Source of the DNA: Methanobacteriota archaeon
Lineage (GTDB): Archaea > Thermoplasmatota > Poseidoniia > Poseidoniales > Thalassarchaeaceae
DNA: 48,124 nt
Reading direction: 5' to 3'
Assembly (NCBI GenBank): GCA_004195615.1
Contig: PSPW01000008.1
Span: forward strand, 1-48,124
Under the pieces are notes generated by a model that was given only the letters and a program-made list of their open reading frames with translations, made no database searches and was not told where the DNA came from. Both the position numbers and the translations under genes were made by a program. Position 1 is the first letter of the stretch. Every line of letters begins with the position of its first letter. Below, in pieces: positions 8,271-15,594 of this stretch.

Positions 8271-9389
8271 GTGAACCTTCTCGGAAAAGGTATGACAATC
8301 GGGTCAGAAATTGCTAAATCATTAACGGGGGAGGAATTATTTTTCGGTTTTTCCACATTTGGAATTGGCTTACTTGTAATGCTAATTGGGGTTTCGATGA
8401 GTGCTGGACTAATCTCCAGGAGACTCCTATTCCCTAGACTAATGGACCTCCTCTCGAAGACTGAGAGGATTGACGGAAAGACGCTGTTCGCACCTAAATC
8501 CCTTGGATGGATGATTGGTTTACTGGCGATGTGGCAGTCTGTGGACTGGGTTCTGGAGAACGTAAGTGCGGCAAATGGCGAGTATATCTGGGAGGCTGGT
8601 TTGATGCAGGATATTGGGCAGTTATGCAGAGCTGGATTTGTGATACTCATGCTAATCGCGGCATACAGACTAGTCGACTACTTGGATGCGTTCATCGTTG
8701 TTGAGGGGGACAACATGGCATCAAGGAGGTCTCTAGCTAGTGTTGCAGAGGCCCTCGGAAGACTAGTAGTGGTGATAGTTGGAATCTTCGTATTGGCAGG
8801 ACTAGTGGGATTGAATCTCAATGGTATGATTGCGGGTCTGGGAATCACTGGTCTAGCACTGGCTCTTGCAGCAAAGGATTCTGTGGCAAATGTCTTCGGA
8901 GCGATTTCGATAATTATCGATCAGCCGTTCAATGTCGGAGATTGGATTGTCGTAGATGACGTTGAAGGCGAAGTTATCAGCATTGGACTTAGGACCACTA
9001 TGATCAGAACCGGCAACGATACGATTGTAACTGTGCCCAATTCCTACATCACAAGCGAGCCCGTGGAGAACTTCACCATGAGGAGGTTCAGGAGAATCAG
9101 GCCTTCATTTGAGTTCGAGGAGAATAGTGATGAGGGGAATCTGAAGAAGTTCTGCGATTCTCTCTGTGAACGGGTTCTTGCCGACCCTAGAGCGACCAAG
9201 ACGGGGGATTCCTGGGTGAAAATCACAAACAGCCTCCCTCCGAAGATTACTGTTTCATGCAATTTCTACTGCGAGTCTAGCGGCAGCATCCAGAGAGAGT
9301 TTACCGAGGATATTCTGCTAATGGGTAGAGCCGAGGGATTGGAGTGTAAACTGAGTTTCCATGAGCCTAGACGTAGAGCCCAACTCTAG
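8271..9389 (+). CDS. Small-conductance mechanosensitive channel, MscS family
   Basis: A 372-aa membrane channel that opens on membrane tension and protects against osmotic downshock. Several hydrophobic helices come first (about 24-48, 83-100, 123-142), then the MscS core. The pore-lining helix reads LNGMIAGLGITGLALALAAK (about 184-203) and is followed by SVANVFGAISIIIDQPFNVGD, the hallmark of the family. The beta-domain contains VVDDVEGEVISIGLRTT and TVPNSYI, and the cytoplasmic alpha/beta domain follows. The frame opens with GTG at 8271; an ATG at 8292 is an alternative that removes seven residues. The 3' end overlaps the longest frame of the next gene (dPGM). Confidence 0.92.
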   Translation: MNLLGKGMTIGSEIAKSLTGEELFFGFSTFGIGLLVMLIGVSMSAGLISRRLLFPRLMDLLSKTERIDGKTLFAPKSLGWMIGLLAMWQSVDWVLENVSAANGEYIWEAGLMQDIGQLCRAGFVILMLIAAYRLVDYLDAFIVVEGDNMASRRSLASVAEALGRLVVVIVGIFVLAGLVGLNLNGMIAGLGITGLALALAAKDSVANVFGAISIIIDQPFNVGDWIVVDDVEGEVISIGLRTTMIRTGNDTIVTVPNSYITSEPVENFTMRRFRRIRPSFEFEENSDEGNLKKFCDSLCERVLADPRATKTGDSWVKITNSLPPKITVSCNFYCESSGSIQREFTEDILLMGRAEGLECKLSFHEPRRRAQL

Positions 9390-9999
9390 GTGTTTGACAT
9401 TGGCAAAACTGATTTTGATCCGTCATGGACAATCTGTTTGGAATGCTGAGAATCGATTCACCGGATGGATCGATGTTGATCTATCTGAGAAGGGGATTCT
9501 GGAGGCGGAAGAAGCCGGTCAGGAACTCAGAAACCAAGGAATTAACGTAGTCCATACAAGCGATCTGATTCGTGCACAGAGAACTGCTGAGATTGTCATT
9601 CGGGCTAATGATTCCTCGAACGAAACTGTGACTAAGTCCGATTGGAGATTGAACGAGAGGAATTACGGCGTGCTCCAGGGACTAAACAAGGCAGAAACGG
9701 CTGAGAAGCATGGGCCGGAACAGGTCCATATCTGGAGAAGATCTTTCGATGTGGCTCCTCCGGATGGAGAGAGTCTGGAGATGACTGCAGAAAGGACAAT
9801 CCCCTACTTCGAAGAAGAGATACTGCCTGATCTTGAGGCGGGGATGGATGTCCTAGTTTCAGCGCATGGAAACTCTCTAAGGTCAATTGTGATGCATATC
9901 GAGGAGATATCCTCGGAGGACATAGTTTCATTCGAGATCCCGACTGGAGTGCCTAGGTACTACGAGTTCATAGAGGGCGAAATCAAACTAGTCGATTGA
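9361..9999 (+). CDS. gpmA: 2,3-bisphosphoglycerate-dependent phosphoglycerate mutase
   Basis: Interconverts 3- and 2-phosphoglycerate in glycolysis and gluconeogenesis. The histidine-phosphatase motif ILIRHGQSVWN places the phospho-accepting His at residue 22 of this frame. ENRFTGWIDVDLSEKG, WRLNERNYGVLQGLNKAE and the second catalytic His in SAHGNSLR follow, all typical of the cofactor-dependent enzyme rather than the general phosphatase family. The ATG at 9361 lies inside the MscS gene. TTG at 9394 or 9400 would give the usual MAKLILIRHG start and about 200 residues, and is probably the true start. Many archaea use the unrelated cofactor-independent type, so a bacterial-type enzyme here may reflect old transfer. 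Confidence 0.92.
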   Translation: MSLDVEPNSRCLTLAKLILIRHGQSVWNAENRFTGWIDVDLSEKGILEAEEAGQELRNQGINVVHTSDLIRAQRTAEIVIRANDSSNETVTKSDWRLNERNYGVLQGLNKAETAEKHGPEQVHIWRRSFDVAPPDGESLEMTAERTIPYFEEEILPDLEAGMDVLVSAHGNSLRSIVMHIEEISSEDIVSFEIPTGVPRYYEFIEGEIKLVD

Positions 10000-11353
10000 A
10001 TGGAACCTCGGGCGAGGGGGACATCTTACGATAAGTCCTCATCAGAACTATGCTGGCAATAAAGCACAGGGATGGTATGGTAATTTCCTGTAGTGATGAG
10101 GGAAATGAGACATAAAGTGTGGATATCCCAAATAATCCAGCCATTATTGACAAAGCCCCTATGGTTCTATTGTTGAACATCTTCTTCTGAAAACTAGGAA
10201 CGAATTCGATTAGTCCCACTGCAGGCTGAGGAGGTCCCGATTGATGGGATGTGGCCTCGATTACATCGAGCAGGCACTGTTCGTACTCCCAGATGGCTAG
10301 ACCTCCTCGATGGGAGTAAAACACGTTCTCAGAAGCCCACTTACTGGGAGCAGTTTCCCTCCAGCCATCAATCAGTGAGAGTCTGAGACCAACAATGTCT
10401 AATTTTGTTCCTGAGCTATAGTGCAGTCTGGACAGATCATGGATCAATGAAGCAAGGTCCCTGATAGCTGGAAAACCGCAATCAGGTGGATGGAGTGCAT
10501 CGGATAATCTCGGTCTTCCGATTCTTATGGAATCGCCTCTGAAGTCGTCTAGTCTGACGTCTCCAATCGAAAGCATGCAATCTGAATCTCTTGAATATGG
10601 GGTCCTCCAAATGGAACGGGCACGGAGAGCCTCCTCTATTTCTGCCACCCTAGCGTTCCATCTCTTGGGATCAGGGGGTGTGACTCGGATTTCCTCGACG
10701 TGGTTATGCAGGGCTCCTAGCAGCCTACCGCATTGCCTGAGAATCTCGTCTGATTTGCCCTTGTTTCCATTTTTCAATGCATCAGATAGTAGTTCTCTGG
10801 AGTTGGCGAACTGGCTTATTTCCTTCCTAATCAAGATGATATCGGAACCCTTCCAAGAATACCCCCCACATGGCAAATCACAAGATTCTGAGTAGGAGTT
10901 GACTCTCTTCCTGAGTAAACCATCGGACCCCCATGGAAGAAACTCGGCTATCCATTCCGTCTCTGAACCGAGATGCGCCACCGGGCCGCGACTATTTTCA
11001 GAAATTGAGACTTGATCTATCGAATTAGGTTCGGGGACCTCGCCCCAAGCATCCAGTTCCGAAACAATATCAATCCAATCGGACGTTTTACTCAACTCGG
11101 AAGGCTGAATCATCGAGCAGGAAAATACAGATAACGGCCCCTTTCCAGAGAATTCTAGGATCTCGAATCCACGTGGAGCGATTTCGATGTGTTCAATTTG
11201 AGGCAGCGCCCCGGGCATCCAAGATCCAACCCCCTCCGACATCTTCATCGGGACTTGGAAAAGGTCCAAGACTTCATTGAATCGGTCTGCGAAGGCTTTG
11301 AATTGTAGTGGCCCAAGCGAATGCTGTGGGGCAGAGTGGTTCCGAAATCCCAA
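9983..11353 (-). CDS. Membrane-anchored protein resembling a degenerate kinase fold (aminoglycoside phosphotransferase-like)
   Basis: I do not recognise a named family. The 456-aa protein ends in two hydrophobic segments (about 397-416 and 423-441). Its middle follows the order of an APH/lipopolysaccharide-kinase-like C-lobe: CGRLLGALHNH (208-218), IGDVRLDDF (263-271) where active kinases have HGDxxxxN, GRPRLSDAL (279-287) where they have the metal-binding D, then DLASLIHDLSRLH (299-311). The catalytic Asp survives in the first motif but the Asn and the following DFG-like Asp look altered. This suggests a pseudokinase or a highly diverged kinase. The frame opens with TTG and overlaps the divergent HAD gene by 46 bases; the first ATG (11248) would avoid the overlap. 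The fold assignment is inference. Confidence 0.55.
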   Translation of the reverse strand: MGFRNHSAPQHSLGPLQFKAFADRFNEVLDLFQVPMKMSEGVGSWMPGALPQIEHIEIAPRGFEILEFSGKGPLSVFSCSMIQPSELSKTSDWIDIVSELDAWGEVPEPNSIDQVSISENSRGPVAHLGSETEWIAEFLPWGSDGLLRKRVNSYSESCDLPCGGYSWKGSDIILIRKEISQFANSRELLSDALKNGNKGKSDEILRQCGRLLGALHNHVEEIRVTPPDPKRWNARVAEIEEALRARSIWRTPYSRDSDCMLSIGDVRLDDFRGDSIRIGRPRLSDALHPPDCGFPAIRDLASLIHDLSRLHYSSGTKLDIVGLRLSLIDGWRETAPSKWASENVFYSHRGGLAIWEYEQCLLDVIEATSHQSGPPQPAVGLIEFVPSFQKKMFNNRTIGALSIMAGLFGISTLYVSFPSSLQEITIPSLCFIASIVLMRTYRKMSPSPEVPFNRLV

Positions 11354-11871
11354 TTGCAGTCGATATGGATGGGACGCTGATCCTCACTGACATGAGCTGG
11401 GTAAGCATTCGAAGGGTAATACTCAGACGACCGTGGACAATAATGGGAATGCTGGTGAAGGAGTTCACGGGGAGGAGGGCTCAATGGAAGAGGGATCTAG
11501 CGGAGAAGCTGATTTTCGATCCCTCCGAATTGGAATATCATGAGGGTTTTCTTGATTGGCTGACTGGGGAGAGAGCAAAGGGCAGGACCTTGATTCTAGC
11601 CACTGCATCTGACAGACTAATTGCAGAGCAAGTAGCCGGTTACGTCGGACTATTCTCGGATGTAATGGCCTCGGACTCATTATTCAATCTAAGAGGAGAA
11701 AAGAAGGCTGAGGCTCTAGTATCTAGATTCGGCGAGGGAGGATTCGCTTATGCGGGCAACAGCAAGCATGACTTGCCAGTTTGGCAACACTCCGGGGAAG
11801 TGATTGTAGTAAATCCCGAGAGTGGGCTTCTGGATAGAATCGGGGATTCGGTTGACATTATTTTCGAATAG
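11308..11871 (+). CDS. HAD-family phosphatase like the HAD domain fused to UbiA prenyltransferases
   Basis: A 187-aa haloacid-dehalogenase-fold protein. Motif I is VDMDGTL (nucleophile D19, acid D21). Motif II is in LATASDR, and motif III/IV lies near GEKKAEAL and YAGNSKHDLPVW. The pattern IAVDMDGTLI...LATASD...YAGNS.HDLPVW is the one I know from the N-terminal HAD domain of UbiA fusions that make decaprenylphosphoryl-ribose type lipids. Here the domain stands alone and lies 47 bases upstream of the cis-prenyltransferase gene, so a lipid-linked phosphate is a plausible substrate (inference). The start is uncertain: GTG at 11308 or GTG at 11326, both overlapping the divergent gene on the other strand. 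Confidence 0.78.
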   Translation: MAQANAVGQSGSEIPIAVDMDGTLILTDMSWVSIRRVILRRPWTIMGMLVKEFTGRRAQWKRDLAEKLIFDPSELEYHEGFLDWLTGERAKGRTLILATASDRLIAEQVAGYVGLFSDVMASDSLFNLRGEKKAEALVSRFGEGGFAYAGNSKHDLPVWQHSGEVIVVNPESGLLDRIGDSVDIIFE

Positions 11872-11918
11872 GCCATTTCTGGTTAGTTGTCTTAACGTTT
11901 GTACCTCCCGGGACAAAT

Positions 11919-12800
11919 ATGAGAAGGAGGGGGCAGAGGCTTGGTCGAGGAATCGACAGAGTTGCAAAACGACTTCTAAAGTACAGAGTTTTCTCAATTC
12001 CAGCAAGAGTGTTGTCTAACTCATGGTTAGCTTGGAGTTTCGTTTCAAGATTAGATAGAGTTCGTGCTAGAAGGAAGCGCGACAGAGTTACCAGAAGTGA
12101 GTTGCCCCGACATATCTCCATCATCATGGACGGCAACCGAAGATTTGCCTGGAGTCTGAGTCTGGGTACGGAGATTGGCCATAGGCATGGTAAGGAGAAG
12201 TTGAGGGAAGTAATGGACTGGGTAATTGATCTGAGGATACCTTATCTAACAGTTTATGCGCTTTCAACCGAGAACCTATCAAGTAGGGACTCAGATGAGT
12301 TGGAGGCTTTATTCGACCTATACGTTGCCGGCCTAGATGAAATCTCGGAAGACGAGAGAATCCACTCCATGGGAGTCAGGGTCAGGGTTATCGGCAGGAC
12401 TGAAGAGCTTCCGAATAGGGTTAATCAGGCAATCGAGAATGCGCAAGAGAAAACCAGTGGCTACTCCAACTTCACTTTCACTGTATGCCTTGCATACGGA
12501 GGAAGGGAAGAGATAGTCGACGCTGTGAAGGGGATTGCCTCTGATCACGCTTCTGGGGCTCTATCTCTGGAACAGATTGACACTACTGAGATTTCCAATC
12601 GCCTGTACGATGCGGGTATCCCAGATCCAGATTTGGTAATCAGAACTAGTGGAGAGGAGCGGGTCTCGAACTTCCTACTTTGGCAGATTGCATACTCTGA
12701 GCTATACTTCACTGATGTCCATTGGCCTTCTTTCACGAAGTCGGATTTGTATGATGCGATAGAAACCTATCAGATGAGGAGGAGGAGATACGGTGAATGA
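11919..12800 (+). CDS. uppS: Cis-prenyltransferase (undecaprenyl/polyprenyl diphosphate synthase)
   Basis: Condenses isopentenyl diphosphate onto an allylic primer in cis to build the long polyprenyl (dolichol-type) carrier used for glycan assembly. Catalytic D71 lies in IIMDGNRRFAW. The substrate-binding stretch ALSTENLSSR, the conserved GREEIVDAV and the C-terminal RTSGEERVSNFLLWQ with AYSELYF are all present. Bacterial enzymes have GNGRWA where this has GNRRFA, the usual archaeal/eukaryal style. About 60 basic residues precede the domain and may hold the protein at the membrane. It follows the HAD gene by 47 bases and overlaps the Nudix gene by 8, so these form one unit. Confidence 0.95.
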   Translation: MRRRGQRLGRGIDRVAKRLLKYRVFSIPARVLSNSWLAWSFVSRLDRVRARRKRDRVTRSELPRHISIIMDGNRRFAWSLSLGTEIGHRHGKEKLREVMDWVIDLRIPYLTVYALSTENLSSRDSDELEALFDLYVAGLDEISEDERIHSMGVRVRVIGRTEELPNRVNQAIENAQEKTSGYSNFTFTVCLAYGGREEIVDAVKGIASDHASGALSLEQIDTTEISNRLYDAGIPDPDLVIRTSGEERVSNFLLWQIAYSELYFTDVHWPSFTKSDLYDAIETYQMRRRRYGE

Positions 12801-13206
12801 ACGTTTTCGGAACCCTTCGCTTGCGGTGGACGCGATTTGTCTCAGAAGAGATCTTGGAGAGGTTCTCCTAATCAGAAGAGGGTTTTCTCCATGGAAAGGG
12901 AAGCTGGCATTCCCTGGAGGGTTCGTCGACTATGGTGAGGATCCTGAGACCGCTGCATTACGAGAACTTCTGGAAGAAACCGGGGTAGAAGGTTGGGGCC
13001 CCCGGGTGTATGCAGTGAAAGGTAGACCAGAGAGGGATCCGCGAAAACACGTAGTATCAATCTTCTACATAGTTCAGGTTGACGAAGAATCAGCACCCGA
13101 GGCTGGAGATGATGCTGCAGAAGCAGAATGGGTGAAGCTGGATAGCATTGTTTCAGGAGATGTGGCAGGGGACCATTTCGAAGTCATTGAGCAACTACGC
13201 ATGTAA
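12793..13206 (+). CDS. Nudix hydrolase, ADP-ribose pyrophosphatase-like
   Basis: A compact 137-aa Nudix hydrolase. The complete Nudix box runs from GGFVDYGED through RELLEETGV, matching GX5EX7REUXEEXGU with all metal-binding glutamates. These enzymes cleave nucleoside diphosphates linked to another moiety. The PGG before the box and the PRKHVVSIFYIV segment resemble the archaeal ADP-ribose pyrophosphatase group, though the substrate cannot be fixed. It starts with GTG preceded by GGAGGAG, inside the last eight bases of uppS, so translation is probably coupled. The intact box here is a useful comparison for the degraded Nudix domain of Spt5 further along. Confidence 0.9.
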   Translation: MNERFRNPSLAVDAICLRRDLGEVLLIRRGFSPWKGKLAFPGGFVDYGEDPETAALRELLEETGVEGWGPRVYAVKGRPERDPRKHVVSIFYIVQVDEESAPEAGDDAAEAEWVKLDSIVSGDVAGDHFEVIEQLRM

Positions 13207-13208
13207 CG

Positions 13209-13216
13209 CTATACAC
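13209..13216 (+). promoter_or_regulatory. Possible TATA box for a leaderless ridA transcript
   Basis: The octamer CTATACAC is centred about 25 bases before the ridA ATG at 13236, the spacing expected for an archaeal TATA box and a leaderless or near-leaderless mRNA. No Shine-Dalgarno sequence lies before that ATG, which fits. The box overlaps the end of the Nudix gene region. Supported by position only. Confidence 0.3.
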
Positions 13217-13235
13217 CCAACCCCTTAGCAAAGAC

Positions 13236-13652
13236 ATGAGTAGAAAGTTGAAGATTGATACCGGAGAAGCGAAATTCGGACCGTACAGCCCGGGAATATG
13301 TGTGAGAGACCATATCTGGCTATCCGGTCAAATCGACGTAGACTCGGGGGATGAAATTGAGTCCCAGACGATTGGCACGTTGGCCAAGATTGACGATTTA
13401 CTTGCGACTGCAAATAGTTCGAAAGCTGATTTGGTAAAGGTCACTATTCTAATGACTGATATCGATTATTATGGAAAGATTAACGAGATTTATGGAAAAT
13501 GGCTAGGAGATATTATCCCACCTGCTAGGGTCGCATATTGCGTTTCAAAATTACCTCTTGGCGCGCTAGTGGAGATTGTGTGTGAGGCGTTTAGGAGCTC
13601 TGGAGACTACAGGACAGATTTTCCTCCGGAGCTAGAGGAGGCTTTGGTATAG
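13236..13652 (+). CDS. ridA: RidA family reactive enamine/imine deaminase
   Basis: A 138-aa YjgF/YER057c/UK114 protein. Family members hydrolyse reactive 2-aminoacrylate-type enamines released by PLP enzymes. The N-terminal GPYSPGICV, the central DLVKVTILMTDI, and the C-terminal PPARVAYCVSKLP-GALVEI block are all present. The Arg of PPARV corresponds to the residue that binds the substrate carboxylate, and a Glu is kept in VEIVCEA. A short C-terminal extension of about 15 residues follows the domain. Its stop shares one base with the GTG of the cupin gene (TAGTG). Confidence 0.9.
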   Translation: MSRKLKIDTGEAKFGPYSPGICVRDHIWLSGQIDVDSGDEIESQTIGTLAKIDDLLATANSSKADLVKVTILMTDIDYYGKINEIYGKWLGDIIPPARVAYCVSKLPLGALVEIVCEAFRSSGDYRTDFPPELEEALV

Positions 13653-14014
13653 TGAAATTGGATGATATTATTGTGAAAAGATTCGAGACGCCGGATGAGG
13701 TTAGGACCTTCGAGAAAGGCAAATTTGAGCTTGTTCACTTTGAGGGTATGACGATTGGCAGAGCAACTTACTACCCTGGGTGGAAGTGGTCGGATGATGT
13801 TTCTCCTATTTCGGGGACTGACTTCTGTGAAGTAGAGCATTTGGGAATGGTAATCTCTGGTGTCGCAACGTGTGCTTTCAAAGATGGGGGAGTTCACGAA
13901 TTGCGAGCAGGGGACCTATTCTACATAGGACCAGAGTCTCATGATAGTTGGGTAGTTGGTGGCGAGGATTACATCTCTCTGCATTTCCATGGGGCAGAGA
14001 ACTATGCAAAATGA
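13652..14014 (+). CDS. Single-domain cupin protein
   Basis: A 120-aa small beta-barrel protein with the cupin pattern: PGWKWSDD before motif 1, EHLGMVISGVATCAF in the core, and motif 2 in LRAGDLFYIGPESHDSWV with H near 102. Cupins of this size bind a metal or small ligand. His and Glu are present in both motifs, so a metal site is possible, but the substrate is unknown. Translation starts with GTG overlapping the last base of the ridA stop, which indicates translational coupling with RidA. Confidence 0.82.
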   Translation: MKLDDIIVKRFETPDEVRTFEKGKFELVHFEGMTIGRATYYPGWKWSDDVSPISGTDFCEVEHLGMVISGVATCAFKDGGVHELRAGDLFYIGPESHDSWVVGGEDYISLHFHGAENYAK

Positions 14015-14064
14015 GAAATTTCAAAAGAAAAACAAGATAGTACAATCGAAATGGGAGCATCGGT

Positions 14065-15450
14065 ATGAGTGTATTCAAGGCCTATGACATCAGAGGAATT
14101 GCGGGGGATGAATTAGATGTTGAATTCTCGGAACGACTAGGCCGGGCGATTGCTACCCATCTTGATGCAAAAAGTGTATCCTTGGTTCGAGACATCCGTG
14201 AGTCGAGTCCGAGTTATCACGAGGCCTTCGTGAAGGGGCTTAGATCTGCGGGTGCGGATGTTATTGATTTAGGGATCTCAACAACGGGGGTTCTCTACAG
14301 GTCCACCGTTGATCTGCCTGTAGATGTCGCTGTGGCGATTACTGCTAGTCACAATCCACCCGAATACAATGGTTTCAAAATCTGCCAAGGAAAAATGCCA
14401 GTGGGCGGAGAAAACTTGCAAGATATCAGAAGAACCTTTGAGGCTGGTGAATTCAGAAGGGGTGATGGTGCTTACCTCTCTATGGATGACTACGAGGATT
14501 CCTACATAGGAGCAATTGAGGAAAGCGTAGGGAAGCCTTCGAGAGAAGTCAGAGTAGTACTGGACTGTGGGAATGCTGTACCGGGCCCTCTGGCATTTAG
14601 GACTCTTGAGAAACTAGGAGTAGATGTGATACCCATCTACTGCGACTGGGATAATTCGTTTCCAAATCATCCGCCAGATCCAACGAGGCAGGAGAACATG
14701 ATTGACCTTGGAAAGGCAGTGGTCGAACACGGTGCAGAATTCGGGATTGGTATGGATGGTGACGGTGATCGTCTAGGAGTGGTTGACGAAAATGGCAATT
14801 TCATCCATCCTGACAGGTTGATGGGAATATTCGTCAAAGATGTACTGGAAAATATCGAAGAAGGTGCTTCTGAAGAGGAGAGAACCATCTTCTTCGATGT
14901 AAAGTGTAGTATGGCTCTGGAGGAATCAATTCTTCGATTGGGTGGAGTTCCCAAGATGGTCAGAACCGGTCATACTTTCATGAAACTGGAGTTGAAAGAG
15001 AATCCTGGTTCTCCGATGGCAGGAGAGATGTCGGGCCACTTCTTCATGAATGACTGCTGGGATGGTTTTGATGATTCAATTTACAATGCTGCTAGACTTC
15101 TGGAGATTGTCAGCAGGGATAAGTCCCCAGACTATGGAGGTGTGAAATTCTCAGAGCGGTTCGAGTTCATGCCAGAGTACCCATCTACAGACGAGGGAAA
15201 GGTCCCATTAGTCGGAGACAGGGAGGATGTTATGGCTGCGGTAAAGAATGCGTATGCAGACATGGAGTTCTCAGAAGTTGATGGGGTCCGAGTCAGATAT
15301 GATAGAGGTTGGTTCCTCTGTCGTCCAAGTAACACAGAACCGATTCTGGTGATGAGGGCTGAGGCCAAGGATCGGACCTCTTTGGAAGAAATTCTGACGG
15401 ACATAGAAGCCAGGATAGGACATGTCGCAGACATTGGAAAACTAAAGTGA
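14065..15450 (+). CDS. manB: Phosphomannomutase/phosphoglucomutase
   Basis: A 461-aa alpha-D-phosphohexomutase that interconverts hexose 6- and 1-phosphates and supplies activated sugars for glycan synthesis. The phospho-serine S95 sits in TASHNPPEYNG. The metal loop DGDGDR is at 231-236, the sugar-binding GEMSGHFF is near 314-321, and the phosphate-binding RPSNTEP is near the C-terminus. Length and domain order are normal. It begins at ATG 14065 with GGGAG eleven bases upstream, 50 bases after the cupin gene. It ends a plus-strand run that includes uppS, so polyprenyl-linked sugar assembly may be the shared theme (inference). Confidence 0.95.
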   Translation: MSVFKAYDIRGIAGDELDVEFSERLGRAIATHLDAKSVSLVRDIRESSPSYHEAFVKGLRSAGADVIDLGISTTGVLYRSTVDLPVDVAVAITASHNPPEYNGFKICQGKMPVGGENLQDIRRTFEAGEFRRGDGAYLSMDDYEDSYIGAIEESVGKPSREVRVVLDCGNAVPGPLAFRTLEKLGVDVIPIYCDWDNSFPNHPPDPTRQENMIDLGKAVVEHGAEFGIGMDGDGDRLGVVDENGNFIHPDRLMGIFVKDVLENIEEGASEEERTIFFDVKCSMALEESILRLGGVPKMVRTGHTFMKLELKENPGSPMAGEMSGHFFMNDCWDGFDDSIYNAARLLEIVSRDKSPDYGGVKFSERFEFMPEYPSTDEGKVPLVGDREDVMAAVKNAYADMEFSEVDGVRVRYDRGWFLCRPSNTEPILVMRAEAKDRTSLEEILTDIEARIGHVADIGKLK

Positions 15451-15483
15451 GTCACTGAGAATTGCCCAACGATTTCACCGATT

Positions 15484-15491
15484 CTCTTATG
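15484..15491 (+). promoter_or_regulatory. Possible TATA box for tRNA-Thr
   Basis: The stretch CTCTTATG lies about 30 bases before the mature tRNA 5' end, a usual place for an archaeal TATA element. It follows the manB stop by 33 bases. The match to the consensus is weak, so this rests mostly on position. Confidence 0.3.
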
Positions 15492-15517
15492 TCAGTATCG
15501 AAGGTGGGCGCTTCGCT

Positions 15518-15594
15518 GCCACTGTAGCTTAGCCCGGTAGAGCGTCTGATTCGTAATCAGAAGGCCGAGAGTTCGAATCTCCCCAGTGGCTCCA
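15518..15594 (+). tRNA. tRNA-Thr (anticodon CGT)
   Basis: A full cloverleaf can be drawn. The acceptor stem GCCACTG pairs with CAGTGGC, the D stem is GCTT/GAGC with one T-G pair, and the anticodon stem TCTGA/TCAGA carries loop TTCGTAA, giving anticodon CGT that reads ACG. The variable loop AGGCC and T arm GAGAG-TTCGAAT-CTCCC follow, then discriminator T and an encoded CCA at 15592-15594. The second pair of the T stem is an A-C mismatch. No intron is present. The CCA directly abuts the stop codon of the convergent phosphoglycerate kinase gene. Confidence 0.95.
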
